64,000 nucleotides of DNA from Leptofilum sp041748655 (GTDB lineage Bacteria; Chloroflexota; Anaerolineae; Promineifilales; Promineifilaceae): the NCBI GenBank assembly GCA_041748655.1, contig JBGTCV010000098.1:1-64000 (forward strand). The letters are read 5' to 3'. The position numbers and the translations under genes were made by a program. Below are positions 28,640-35,716 of this stretch, in pieces (positions within the stretch are counted from its first letter, which is position 1; the number at the start of each line of letters is the position of its first letter). Below the pieces are notes generated by a model that was not told where the DNA came from, made no database searches, and saw only the letters and a program-made list of their open reading frames with translations.

Positions 28640-29758
28640 ATGCCGCGCATCCGTGAATTAAACATTTACCAGAGCGAGCTGCCCACCGGGCCACACAACG
28701 CCATTACCGATGTGGCGGGGGTAGCCGTAGGCCATTTCACGCTGATCGAGGGGGCAGGAGCGTGGACGGGCAGCGGTCCGTTTCGCACCGGCGTCACCCT
28801 GATTTTGCCCCATCAGGGTAATCTGTATGAAGAGAAAGTGGTGGCGGCGGTGCATACCATCAACGGCTTTGGCAAGGTGGTGGGCTTTGAGCAGGTGCGC
28901 GAGCTGGGCAACATCGAAGCGCCAATTGCCCTCACCGGCACCCTGAATGTGCCCCGCGTGGCGGATGCGCTGATAACGATTGCCATTGAGCAAAATCCGC
29001 ATATTGGTCTGGGTTTTGCCGCCACGGGGCGACAGGGCTACCCCAGCGTTAATCCGGTGGTTGGGGAAACGAGTGATGGGTTTTTAAGCAACATGCAGGC
29101 GCGGCCCATCGGTTTGCCCGAAGTGCGGGCGGCGTTGGCGGCTGCATCCACTGGCCCGGTGGCCGAGGGGGTGGTGGGTGCGGGGGCGGGCACAAGCTGC
29201 TACGGCTGGAAGGGGGGCATTGGCACGGCCAGCCGGGTTCTGCCGGAGCGGGGACAAAATTACACGGTGGGCGTGCTGGTGCAGAGCAACTTTGGCAGCC
29301 CGGCGGAGCTGATGATTGCCGGGGTGCCGGTGGGGCAGCATCTCCAGCCGCCTGCGCCCACCCGGCAGGAAGATGGCTCGATCATGATGATTCTGGCGAC
29401 AGATGCGCCGCTGGATGTGCGGCAGCTGGGGCGATTGTGCCAGCGGGCGGCGTTTGGTCTGGCGCGGACGGGCAGCACCTGCCACGGCGGCAGCGGTGAT
29501 TTTGTGATTGCGTTTAGTGCAACCAACAGGGTGCCGGATCGGCCGGAAAGTTTGGTGGTGGCGCAAACGGCCGTTTACGAACAACCGATCATGAATCTCT
29601 TTGCCCTGGCCGTGGTGGAAGCTGTCGAAGAAGCCATCTACAACAGCCTGCTCATGGCCCACACCGTTGTGGGGCGAGATGGCAACACACGATACGGCCT
29701 GCCTGCGCCGGATGTGGCCCAGGTGATGCAGCAATACGGGCGAAGCATGATTCGATGA
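28640..29758 (+). CDS. P1 family peptidase (DmpA / L-aminopeptidase D-esterase-like)
   Basis: 372 residues. Features of family P1: NAITDVAGVAVGHFTL at the N-terminus, the glycine-rich GAGTSCYGWKGGIGTASR and YTVGVLVQSNFGSPAELMI. DGSIMMILATDAPL is where the family precursor cleaves itself in front of a Ser that becomes the nucleophile; the Gly-Ser pair is present here. These enzymes release N-terminal residues from peptides or beta-peptides. There is no signal peptide. AAGGAG lies 5 bp before the ATG. It follows the CDF gene by 36 bp and may be cotranscribed. Confidence 0.88.
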   Translation: MPRIRELNIYQSELPTGPHNAITDVAGVAVGHFTLIEGAGAWTGSGPFRTGVTLILPHQGNLYEEKVVAAVHTINGFGKVVGFEQVRELGNIEAPIALTGTLNVPRVADALITIAIEQNPHIGLGFAATGRQGYPSVNPVVGETSDGFLSNMQARPIGLPEVRAALAAASTGPVAEGVVGAGAGTSCYGWKGGIGTASRVLPERGQNYTVGVLVQSNFGSPAELMIAGVPVGQHLQPPAPTRQEDGSIMMILATDAPLDVRQLGRLCQRAAFGLARTGSTCHGGSGDFVIAFSATNRVPDRPESLVVAQTAVYEQPIMNLFALAVVEAVEEAIYNSLLMAHTVVGRDGNTRYGLPAPDVAQVMQQYGRSMIR

Positions 29759-30310
29759 GATTAAGATTAGTACGGCGGTATCTTGCCTAATAGGACATAC
29801 TTATGGTATCCTCCGTTCAATCTGGTTGAGTTTTTAAGAAAGCAGGCAAAAACTCCTCCCCCAAACTGGCACGAGAGAAACGCGACTGGAACAAACTCAA
29901 CCAGGCCAGGGTCTGCCCAAAACCCTCGCTTGCTTTCCGGTCCTACCCGAATAGCCATCTGTCTTTGTCATTGGATTTATGTCCACTGTCTTGGGCCGAT
30001 GGCTTTTTTTTGCCATTTATGGAGTGTTTTAAAATTTTGGATTGTTGATTGGAATTGGTAGACTTGTATCGATTCTATTATTCTCCTTTACACTTCTTGG
30101 CAGGATAAATATAAAATTTTTCGTAACTACCAACCGCGAAGGGCGCAAAGGACGCAAAGATAAGAGAAAAACTTTGCGCTCTCTGCGTTCTTTGCAGCTA
30201 AATCCCACAGAGGCTTGGTAGTTACAATTTTTCTTTCATCACGATAAGTATCGACACGATAAACTAATATGTTTTCACCCGTATTGTTGTCACTGTCCGA
30301 GAATGCCTAA
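29759..30310. repeat. 552-bp gap with a repeat bounded by 11-bp inverted ends (30123-30225)
   Basis: GTAACTACCAA (30123-30133) is repeated exactly inverted as TTGGTAGTTAC (30215-30225). Between them sits a CGCAAAGGACGCAAAG.../...CTTTGCGCTCTCTGCG hairpin of the family seen at 32706, 39087 and 62541. The two nested layers look like a small non-autonomous element. The rest of the gap (29759-30122) carries only an unconvincing reading frame at 29783-30061 with no recognisable product. Confidence 0.65.
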
Positions 30311-30862
30311 ATGTTATTAAAATTGGAATATCCCTTTTATGATTTGCTTCAAAAAATCAATGTATTCCCATGGTGGTTAATGGAACAGGCTGCATTTGCC
30401 TTGATTACGACTAAGAATGAAGACAACTGCTATTATCTGCTTCAATGGAACCCCAAATGGCATTGCTATAATTTTATAGGCGGGAAAGTTGAGTCGGATG
30501 ACGGCAATAATGACAATGATATTTCGCGTACTTTATGCCGAGAAATCGAGGAAGAAATGGGTATAGAGTCAGGGAAAATACAGATCGAACAAGAGGCTAG
30601 ACTGGTTAAATTGTGGCAATATTCAGTACGAGAGAAAAGATTCAAGCCTTACTTGTTCTCGATCTTTGTTATTGACCTCTTCCCTGATCTTCTAGCGGAT
30701 AGACAAAAAGTTGCGCGAGCTTTACGCTGGCTATCTAGCAAGTATGAAAATACCTATGTCTCTCAAGCCGAAATAATAAATCTTGAAACGGTCGATGGGA
30801 AACCGATTTCTGATACGGTGCGGCGTATTTTAATTGCGCTGCGAGAAATTGAACCAGTTTAG
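30311..30862 (+). CDS. Nudix-hydrolase-like protein with divergent Nudix box
   Basis: 183 residues. AFALITTKNEDNCYYLLQWNP and YNFIGGKVES lead into REIEEEMGI, a perfect match to the second half of the Nudix box (RExxEExG). The first half is abnormal: the stretch DDGNNDNDI between GGKVES and the RE part is longer than the canonical GX5EX7RE spacing and the expected Glu is Asn. Nudix enzymes split nucleoside diphosphates linked to another group; catalysis here may still work or may be altered. The gene is AT-rich beside its neighbours, has no palindrome copy and a weak ribosome site, so recent acquisition is plausible. Confidence 0.65.
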   Translation: MLLKLEYPFYDLLQKINVFPWWLMEQAAFALITTKNEDNCYYLLQWNPKWHCYNFIGGKVESDDGNNDNDISRTLCREIEEEMGIESGKIQIEQEARLVKLWQYSVREKRFKPYLFSIFVIDLFPDLLADRQKVARALRWLSSKYENTYVSQAEIINLETVDGKPISDTVRRILIALREIEPV

Positions 30863-30900
30863 ACTGTTACCAATGAAATTCTTGTAAAGTGAGCAAGAAA

Positions 30901-30960
30901 AATCAAAGATTACGCAGATTTAATAGATTTTTTATCTTTTCAATCTGCGCAATCTGTTGA
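30901..30960. repeat. AATCTGCG-type hairpin repeat
   Basis: TACGCAGATTTAATAGATTT pairs imperfectly with AATCTGCGCAATCTG across an AT-rich loop. It belongs to the 4224, 31845 and 63677 family and lies between the Nudix-like and methyltransferase genes. Confidence 0.65.
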
Positions 30961-31009
30961 TAAAAAACACTTTGTTGGTTCTGGCTTGTCCAGGTTAGGA
31001 GATGTTTCA

Positions 31010-31837
31010 ATGAGCGAAGCAAAACTTTTTCAGGATTCCTATTATTTGCAGCGAAATCAGTACCGCGACAGCCGCAATTTGGATGCACGGGCGGCGCTGC
31101 ACCGGCGGTTTAGCACGGCCGTTTCCGATTGGCAGCCGTGGGTGTTTGACCTGCTGGGGCTGGTATCAGGGATGCGCGTGCTGGAATGTGGCTGCGGTCC
31201 CGGCTGGCTGTGGCGGGAAAACGTGGATCGCATTCCGCCCAACTGTCACATCAGCCTGACCGACCTGTCGCCGGGCATGGTGGCGGAAGCAGAAGTGGCG
31301 CTGGCGGGTAGCGGGCACCGGTTTGATTTTCAGCAGGCCAACATCCAGGCGCTGGATTTTGCCGGCGAGACGTTTGATGTGGTGGTGGCCAACCATATGC
31401 TGTACCATGTCCCAGATTTGCCTCAGGCGCTGTCTGAAATTCGGCGAGTGCTGAAGCCAGACGGCCGTTTCATCGCCGCCACTAACGGAAATAACCACAT
31501 GAAAGAGCTGCCCGACCTGGTACCAGAGGCGCTGCGGGCGATTTCTGGCTCCACGCTGGTGCGGGGAGAGTCGGTGCAGCTGCCGTTTCGGTTGGAAAAC
31601 GGCCATGCCGTCCTGGAGCCGTACTTCAACACCATCGAACAGCATCTTTACGAGGACAGCCTGTGGGTGACCGAGGTGGAGCCGTTGCTGGCCTACGCTT
31701 TTTCGATGATCAAGCCGGAGATGGCCGTGCCGGAAACGGCCGTTGCCCAACTGCGCGAAGCGTGGGCGGCCAAAATCGAGGCAGAAGGCGGCATCCACAT
31801 CAGTAAAGATTCCGGTGTGTTTGTTGCGGCTAAATAA
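31010..31837 (+). CDS. Class I SAM-dependent methyltransferase
   Basis: 275 residues. SAM-binding motif I is MRVLECGCGPGWLW, followed by ISLTDLSPGMV (acidic end of strand 2), FDFQQANIQALDF, and FDVVVANHMLYHVPDLPQAL with RRVLKPDGRF. This is the Methyltransf_11 type acting on small molecules; substrate unknown. The start at 31010 has AGGAG 8 bp upstream; the upstream frame from 30986 adds eight residues without a site. A second, unrelated-in-detail methyltransferase follows. Three palindrome copies. Confidence 0.88.
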   Translation: MSEAKLFQDSYYLQRNQYRDSRNLDARAALHRRFSTAVSDWQPWVFDLLGLVSGMRVLECGCGPGWLWRENVDRIPPNCHISLTDLSPGMVAEAEVALAGSGHRFDFQQANIQALDFAGETFDVVVANHMLYHVPDLPQALSEIRRVLKPDGRFIAATNGNNHMKELPDLVPEALRAISGSTLVRGESVQLPFRLENGHAVLEPYFNTIEQHLYEDSLWVTEVEPLLAYAFSMIKPEMAVPETAVAQLREAWAAKIEAEGGIHISKDSGVFVAAK

Positions 31838-31844
31838 AGGAATA

Positions 31845-31926
31845 ATCAAAGATTTCGCAGATTTTACAGATTTTTCTCCCGCCTCTCTGTGCAACTCTGT
31901 GTTTTCTCTGCGTAACTCTGTGTTCC
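31845..31926. repeat. Mixed AATCTGCG/CTCTGTG repeat between methyltransferase genes
   Basis: TCAAAGATTTCGCAGATTTTACAG (split: TCAAAGATTTCGCAG, ATTTTACAG) is the left half of the family at 30901; the right part is CTCTGTGCAACTCTGTG and CTCTGCGTAACTCTGTG tandem words. A half or decayed copy. Confidence 0.55.
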
Positions 31927-31948
31927 ATTTTTTTCAAAGGTGGTTTGT

Positions 31949-32701
31949 ATGAATCGCAATCCAACGGAGCGATTTTCTAATCGTGTAGAAAATTATGTAA
32001 AGTATCGGCCGTCGTATCCAACGGCCGTTTTAGATTGCCTGCGCGATGAGTGTGGGTTGGAGGAAACGGCCGTCATCGCCGACATTGGTTCCGGTACAGG
32101 TATTCTGGCCCGGCTGTTTTTGCAAAATGGCAACCGGGTGCTGGGCGTCGAGCCAAACAAGGAGATGCGCGAGGCGGGCGAGGCGTTCCTGGCCGATTTT
32201 CCGCGCTTTACCAGTATCAACGGCACGGCCGAAGCCACTACTCTGGCAGATGATTCGGTCGATTTTGTGACGGCGGGGCAGGCGGCCCACTGGTTTGATC
32301 GGCAAACGTCGCTGCCGGAGCTGCAGCGCATTTTGCGGCCAGGCGGATTCGTGGTCCTCGTCTGGAACACAATGGATTTTGATGCATCGCCTTTCATGCA
32401 GGGATACGGCCAACTGTCCCAGCGCTATCTGAGCAACAAACCCGAGCGCAAGGATGAGCTGCGTGGCGGCGTCTTTGAGTATCTGGGCGACGGAACGCAC
32501 AGGCACACTTTCCCACATAAACGGTCCTACGATCTGGCGGGTATCACCGGTGGACTGCTGTCTTCGTCGTATGCGCCGCTGGCGGGCGATCCCCGGCATG
32601 AACCAATGCTGGCAGAGCTGCGTGACTTGTTTGCGGCGCATGAAGAGGACGGCCGTATTCACATTCTCTACACCACCGAACTCTACTACCGCCAATTTTA
32701 A
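31949..32701 (+). CDS. Class I SAM-dependent methyltransferase
   Basis: 250 residues. NYVKYRPSYP near the N-terminus, motif I VIADIGSGTGILARLF, VLGVEPNKEMRE, and TAGQAAHWFDRQTSLPELQR with RILRPGGFVVLVWN are typical of the UbiE/TAM-like class often annotated as methyltransferase type 11. Substrate unknown. AAAGG lies 8 bp before the ATG at 31949. Three palindrome copies, two of them only 45 bp apart (32021 and 32066). Confidence 0.88.
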   Translation: MNRNPTERFSNRVENYVKYRPSYPTAVLDCLRDECGLEETAVIADIGSGTGILARLFLQNGNRVLGVEPNKEMREAGEAFLADFPRFTSINGTAEATTLADDSVDFVTAGQAAHWFDRQTSLPELQRILRPGGFVVLVWNTMDFDASPFMQGYGQLSQRYLSNKPERKDELRGGVFEYLGDGTHRHTFPHKRSYDLAGITGGLLSSSYAPLAGDPRHEPMLAELRDLFAAHEEDGRIHILYTTELYYRQF

Positions 32702-32705
32702 GAAA

Positions 32706-32778
32706 TTTACCGCGGAGGGCGCGGAGGACGCAGAGAATGGTTTAAAACTCGGCGTGCTCCGCGTTCTCTGCGGTAAAC
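32706..32778. repeat. ACCGCGGAGG-type hairpin repeat between converging genes
   Basis: TTACCGCGGAGGGCGCGGAGG and ACGCAGAGAA on the left are mirrored by GGCGTGCTCCGCGTTCTCTG and CGGTAAAC on the right. Same architecture as 30123-30225, 39087-39170 and 62541-62590 with shifted letters (GGAGG for AAAGG). Confidence 0.7.
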
Positions 32779-32782
32779 TCTC

Positions 32783-33670
32783 TTATCCAAACGCCCAGCG
32801 CAAAAAGTGGGGGAACATCTGGGACCACGTTTCGTAATTGTGCCGCCCGCCGGGCACTTCCACGTACATCACGTCTGCACCTCGCCTAAAACCAATCTTT
32901 TCCAGTTCCTCGATCAGTTCCAGTGTGTCTTGAATGGCGTCAATGACGCCGTTGTTGTCGCGGTCGTTGGCTTCATCCTGGGTGGCGGCTTCAAACCAGA
33001 GACGTAAATTTGGCTTAACGGCCGTTTGCTGTACCACGGCGTGGGCGATAAGCTGATTGGGCGGTACGGCCGTCTCCTCTTCACCAGCGCGCCACCAGAA
33101 GGAGCCAGACATCACCCCCGCCACGCCAAACTGGTCGGGATGGTTCCAGGCAATGTCGAAGGCGGACAGCCCGCCCAGCGACACGCCAAAAATGCCAGTA
33201 TCAGCCGGATTTTGGCTGGTGCGGAATTGCTGATTAATGGCGGGCATGAGCTCTGTGGTGAGGAAACGGCCGTATTCGTCAGCTTTAGTGCCTAAATTTT
33301 GGGCATTGGGGCAAACGGCCGTGCCGTACTCCTGCAAGCGCTCTTCATTTGCGGGCACGGCGACGATGATAATGGGCGGAATTTTCTGCCGAGCCACCAG
33401 CTTAGCCAGCGTCTCGCGGATTTGCAGCGCTGGCTGGTCCTGCCCATCGTTGACATAAAGTACAGGATAATGACGAGAACTTGTTTCATACCCCGGCGGC
33501 AAAAAAACGGTAATCGAACGGCGGTTGCCCAACTGCTGCGAGGCAAACTCAGGCAGGGTGACCACCTGCACCGTGGCCAACAGCGCCGCCCGCCGCCGCC
33601 TGGCGGCGTAGAGGGTGAGGAGGATAGTGAGAGTGAGAACGGCCGTAGCCCAAAATACAAATTCATTCAT
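32783..33670 (-). CDS. Esterase, alpha/beta-hydrolase of the esterase D/Fes type
   Basis: 295 residues. One N-terminal membrane helix (FVFWATAVLTLTILLTLYA) probably anchors or exports it. The hydrolase domain has ITVFLPPGYETSSRHYPVLY with the DGQ segment, nucleophile Ser164 in GVSLGGLSAFD, an acidic stretch AATQDEANDRDNNG and a C-terminal His in GGRHNYETWSQMFPHFLRW. This is the PF00756 type, which includes Fes enterochelin esterases, mycolyltransferases and feruloyl esterases. Actual substrate unknown. Five palindrome copies. It is convergent with the preceding methyltransferase. Confidence 0.82.
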   Translation of the reverse strand: MNEFVFWATAVLTLTILLTLYAARRRRAALLATVQVVTLPEFASQQLGNRRSITVFLPPGYETSSRHYPVLYVNDGQDQPALQIRETLAKLVARQKIPPIIIVAVPANEERLQEYGTAVCPNAQNLGTKADEYGRFLTTELMPAINQQFRTSQNPADTGIFGVSLGGLSAFDIAWNHPDQFGVAGVMSGSFWWRAGEEETAVPPNQLIAHAVVQQTAVKPNLRLWFEAATQDEANDRDNNGVIDAIQDTLELIEELEKIGFRRGADVMYVEVPGGRHNYETWSQMFPHFLRWAFG

Positions 33671-33826
33671 GCTTTCTTGCTTAAATCATGAGCAAAAATT
33701 AGCGGTATCAAGCAAACCCTAAGCAGGACTTATCCCTACGCTCAAAATGACAATTGGTGGCTTGGGGATTAAGATTTGACCTGCTACTGGCAAACTCGCC
33801 ACTCGCAAACTCGCCTCATAACTTGC

Positions 33827-35656
33827 CTACTCGCCCACGGCCGTATCCAACTGCCACAGCTGCTGCATCTCTTCACAGCGACCCAGCAGCTCATCCAGCG
33901 TGCCTTCGTCTTCGATACGGCCGTCCCGCAGCACCACCACATGATCCGCCCGCCGCAAAGCCGCCCGCTGGTGACTCACAACGAGACAAGTTTGCTGCCC
34001 AGCCTCTCCTCTGCGCCTCTGCCCGCTCTCTGAGCGCCCCTCTGCGTTAAAAACTCTTTCCCACAACACCTTCTCCGTCTCCACATCCAGCGCACTGGAC
34101 AGATCATCAAAAATGAGCAGCTCCGGCTGGCGCACAAACATGCGCGCCGCCGCTACGCGCTGTGCCTGCCCGCCAGACAAGCGCTGGCCGCGCGGCCCCA
34201 CAATCGTATCCAGCCCCCGCTCCATTTGCGCTAAATCTTGCTCGAAGACGGCCGTTTTCACCGCCCTCATCACGTCCACCTGATCTTGCGGCAGGCCCAG
34301 CAAAATGTTGTCCCGCACCGTCTCGCTGAACAGGCGCGGATTTTGCATAGTAGTGGCCACGCGGGGCGACACCATAAAGGTGGCGGGATCGGGAACGGGA
34401 CGGCCGTTCCACACAATCTCGCCCCCATCCGCCGGGAGCAGCCCCAGCAGCACCTTCAGCAGCGTCGTCTTGCCTGCGCCGATGCGCCCGGTGATCACCA
34501 CAAACTGACCGGCCTTCAGCGTTAAATTGATGTTGTGGATGCCGTTTTCGCTGCCGGGGTAAGTGAAATTGAGATTTTTGACGGTGAGTTCGGCCAGGGT
34601 GTGTTCGGCCGTTTTGGGCGTATACGGCAGCGGCGGCAGGTTGCCGTCCAGGTAGAGCGGCTGCGGCGCGACAACCGCACCCACCGGCGCGCCCTGCATC
34701 ATCGTTTCCATGCGCTGCGTGGAGACGCCCGCCTGCTTATAGCCGGTGATCATCCGGCTGAAAATGCGGAACAGCTGCGTCACCGGCCAGATGTAGGCGG
34801 CAAACAGGGCAAAATCCCCCAACGTAAACGTGCCCAGGTACATCTGCCGCGCCGCCAGCAGCAAAATCAGCCCCATGCCCAGCTCAATGGTGCCCGTGCT
34901 CAGGGCATCAACCAGCTGGGTGAGCAGCTTGTCGCGCACCATCGTCTGCTTGCGCTGCTCGTTGATCTGGCGGAAGCGGTCGATGACTCGCGTCTCGGCA
35001 TTGGCCACCTTAAGCGCCTGGGTGCTGTTGAACATGTCGGCAATCATGCCCGTCACCTGGCTGGTGGCCTGGCGGCTGGCTTTGCGATACCGTTTGGCGC
35101 GCTCTCCCAGCCGCTGGGCAATGCCCACCACAATCAGCAGCGGCACAAACGTGCCCAAGGTCACCGGCACGCTGATTTGCAGCATGATCGTCACCGAGAT
35201 ACCCGCGCTAATGAGCAGGCCAATCACGTCGTCTACGGCGACGATGGCCATGAGCAGCTCGTGGGTGTCGTCGCGGAAGGTGCTAATCGCTTGCCCGGTG
35301 GACATGCTGCTGCCGTCCTCGTTTTGCGGCAGCGGGCGCGAGCCGGGCCTTTGCAGCACCCGCGCCAGCATGTTACGGATGAGCAGGTTATAGGAGATGT
35401 GCTCAAAGTTGATGAACGCCCAGCCTGCTCCCATTTGGGAAAGGGCGGCAATGAGGGCATAGGCGATTTGCAGCCCGACGATGGGCCAGAGCGGCAGGGC
35501 AAAGCTGGATTCGCCGGTGAGGCCGTTGAAAAAGGCGCGCAAAATCAGCCCCAGCGCAGTGGTCACGGCAAAGTGAATCGAAATGGTGATGATGTCGGCG
35601 GCGTAATAGTTGGGCGTGAAGCGAATGAGCCGCCAGTAATAAGATAGTGTGTTCAT
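33827..35656 (-). CDS. ABC exporter half-transporter (subunit 1, degenerate Walker B)
   Basis: 609 residues: six-helix membrane domain (about 1-310) followed by a nucleotide-binding domain. Walker A GRIGAGKTTLLK, signature LSGGQAQRVAAARM, and H-loop VVSHQR are normal. After Walker B (LLIFDD) the catalytic Glu is Asp (FDDLSSALD), the mark of the inactive site in heterodimeric exporters. About 17 residues (536-552, within EGRSESGQRRRGEAGQQ) are inserted between Walker B and the H-loop and derive from a CTCTGCGCCTCTG-type repeat. It is 49 bp downstream of the gene for the second half. Substrate unknown; lipids, peptides or drugs are possible. Confidence 0.92.
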   Translation of the reverse strand: MNTLSYYWRLIRFTPNYYAADIITISIHFAVTTALGLILRAFFNGLTGESSFALPLWPIVGLQIAYALIAALSQMGAGWAFINFEHISYNLLIRNMLARVLQRPGSRPLPQNEDGSSMSTGQAISTFRDDTHELLMAIVAVDDVIGLLISAGISVTIMLQISVPVTLGTFVPLLIVVGIAQRLGERAKRYRKASRQATSQVTGMIADMFNSTQALKVANAETRVIDRFRQINEQRKQTMVRDKLLTQLVDALSTGTIELGMGLILLLAARQMYLGTFTLGDFALFAAYIWPVTQLFRIFSRMITGYKQAGVSTQRMETMMQGAPVGAVVAPQPLYLDGNLPPLPYTPKTAEHTLAELTVKNLNFTYPGSENGIHNINLTLKAGQFVVITGRIGAGKTTLLKVLLGLLPADGGEIVWNGRPVPDPATFMVSPRVATTMQNPRLFSETVRDNILLGLPQDQVDVMRAVKTAVFEQDLAQMERGLDTIVGPRGQRLSGGQAQRVAAARMFVRQPELLIFDDLSSALDVETEKVLWERVFNAEGRSESGQRRRGEAGQQTCLVVSHQRAALRRADHVVVLRDGRIEDEGTLDELLGRCEEMQQLWQLDTAVGE

Positions 35657-35667
35657 AGCGCAAAAAA

Positions 35668-35716
35668 ATTACCCAATTACCTAATTACAGGCAGTAATTG
35701 AGTAATTAGGTAATTG
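35668..35716. repeat. TAATTGAG-type hairpin between the two ABC genes
   Basis: TTACCCAATTACCTAATTAC (35669-35688) pairs with GTAATTGAGTAATTAGGTAA (35694-35713). Same family as 21541 and 50583. It occupies the whole gap between the paired ABC genes and overlaps the end of the upstream one. Confidence 0.8.

Noticed and set aside
29783..30061. 92-codon open frame in the gap after the P1 peptidase
   Set aside because: Odd composition, no start signal, no family; probably chance or remnant.
34535..35647. 370-codon frame antisense to the ABC exporter
   Set aside because: Shadow frame; His/Arg/Gln-rich with no domain.
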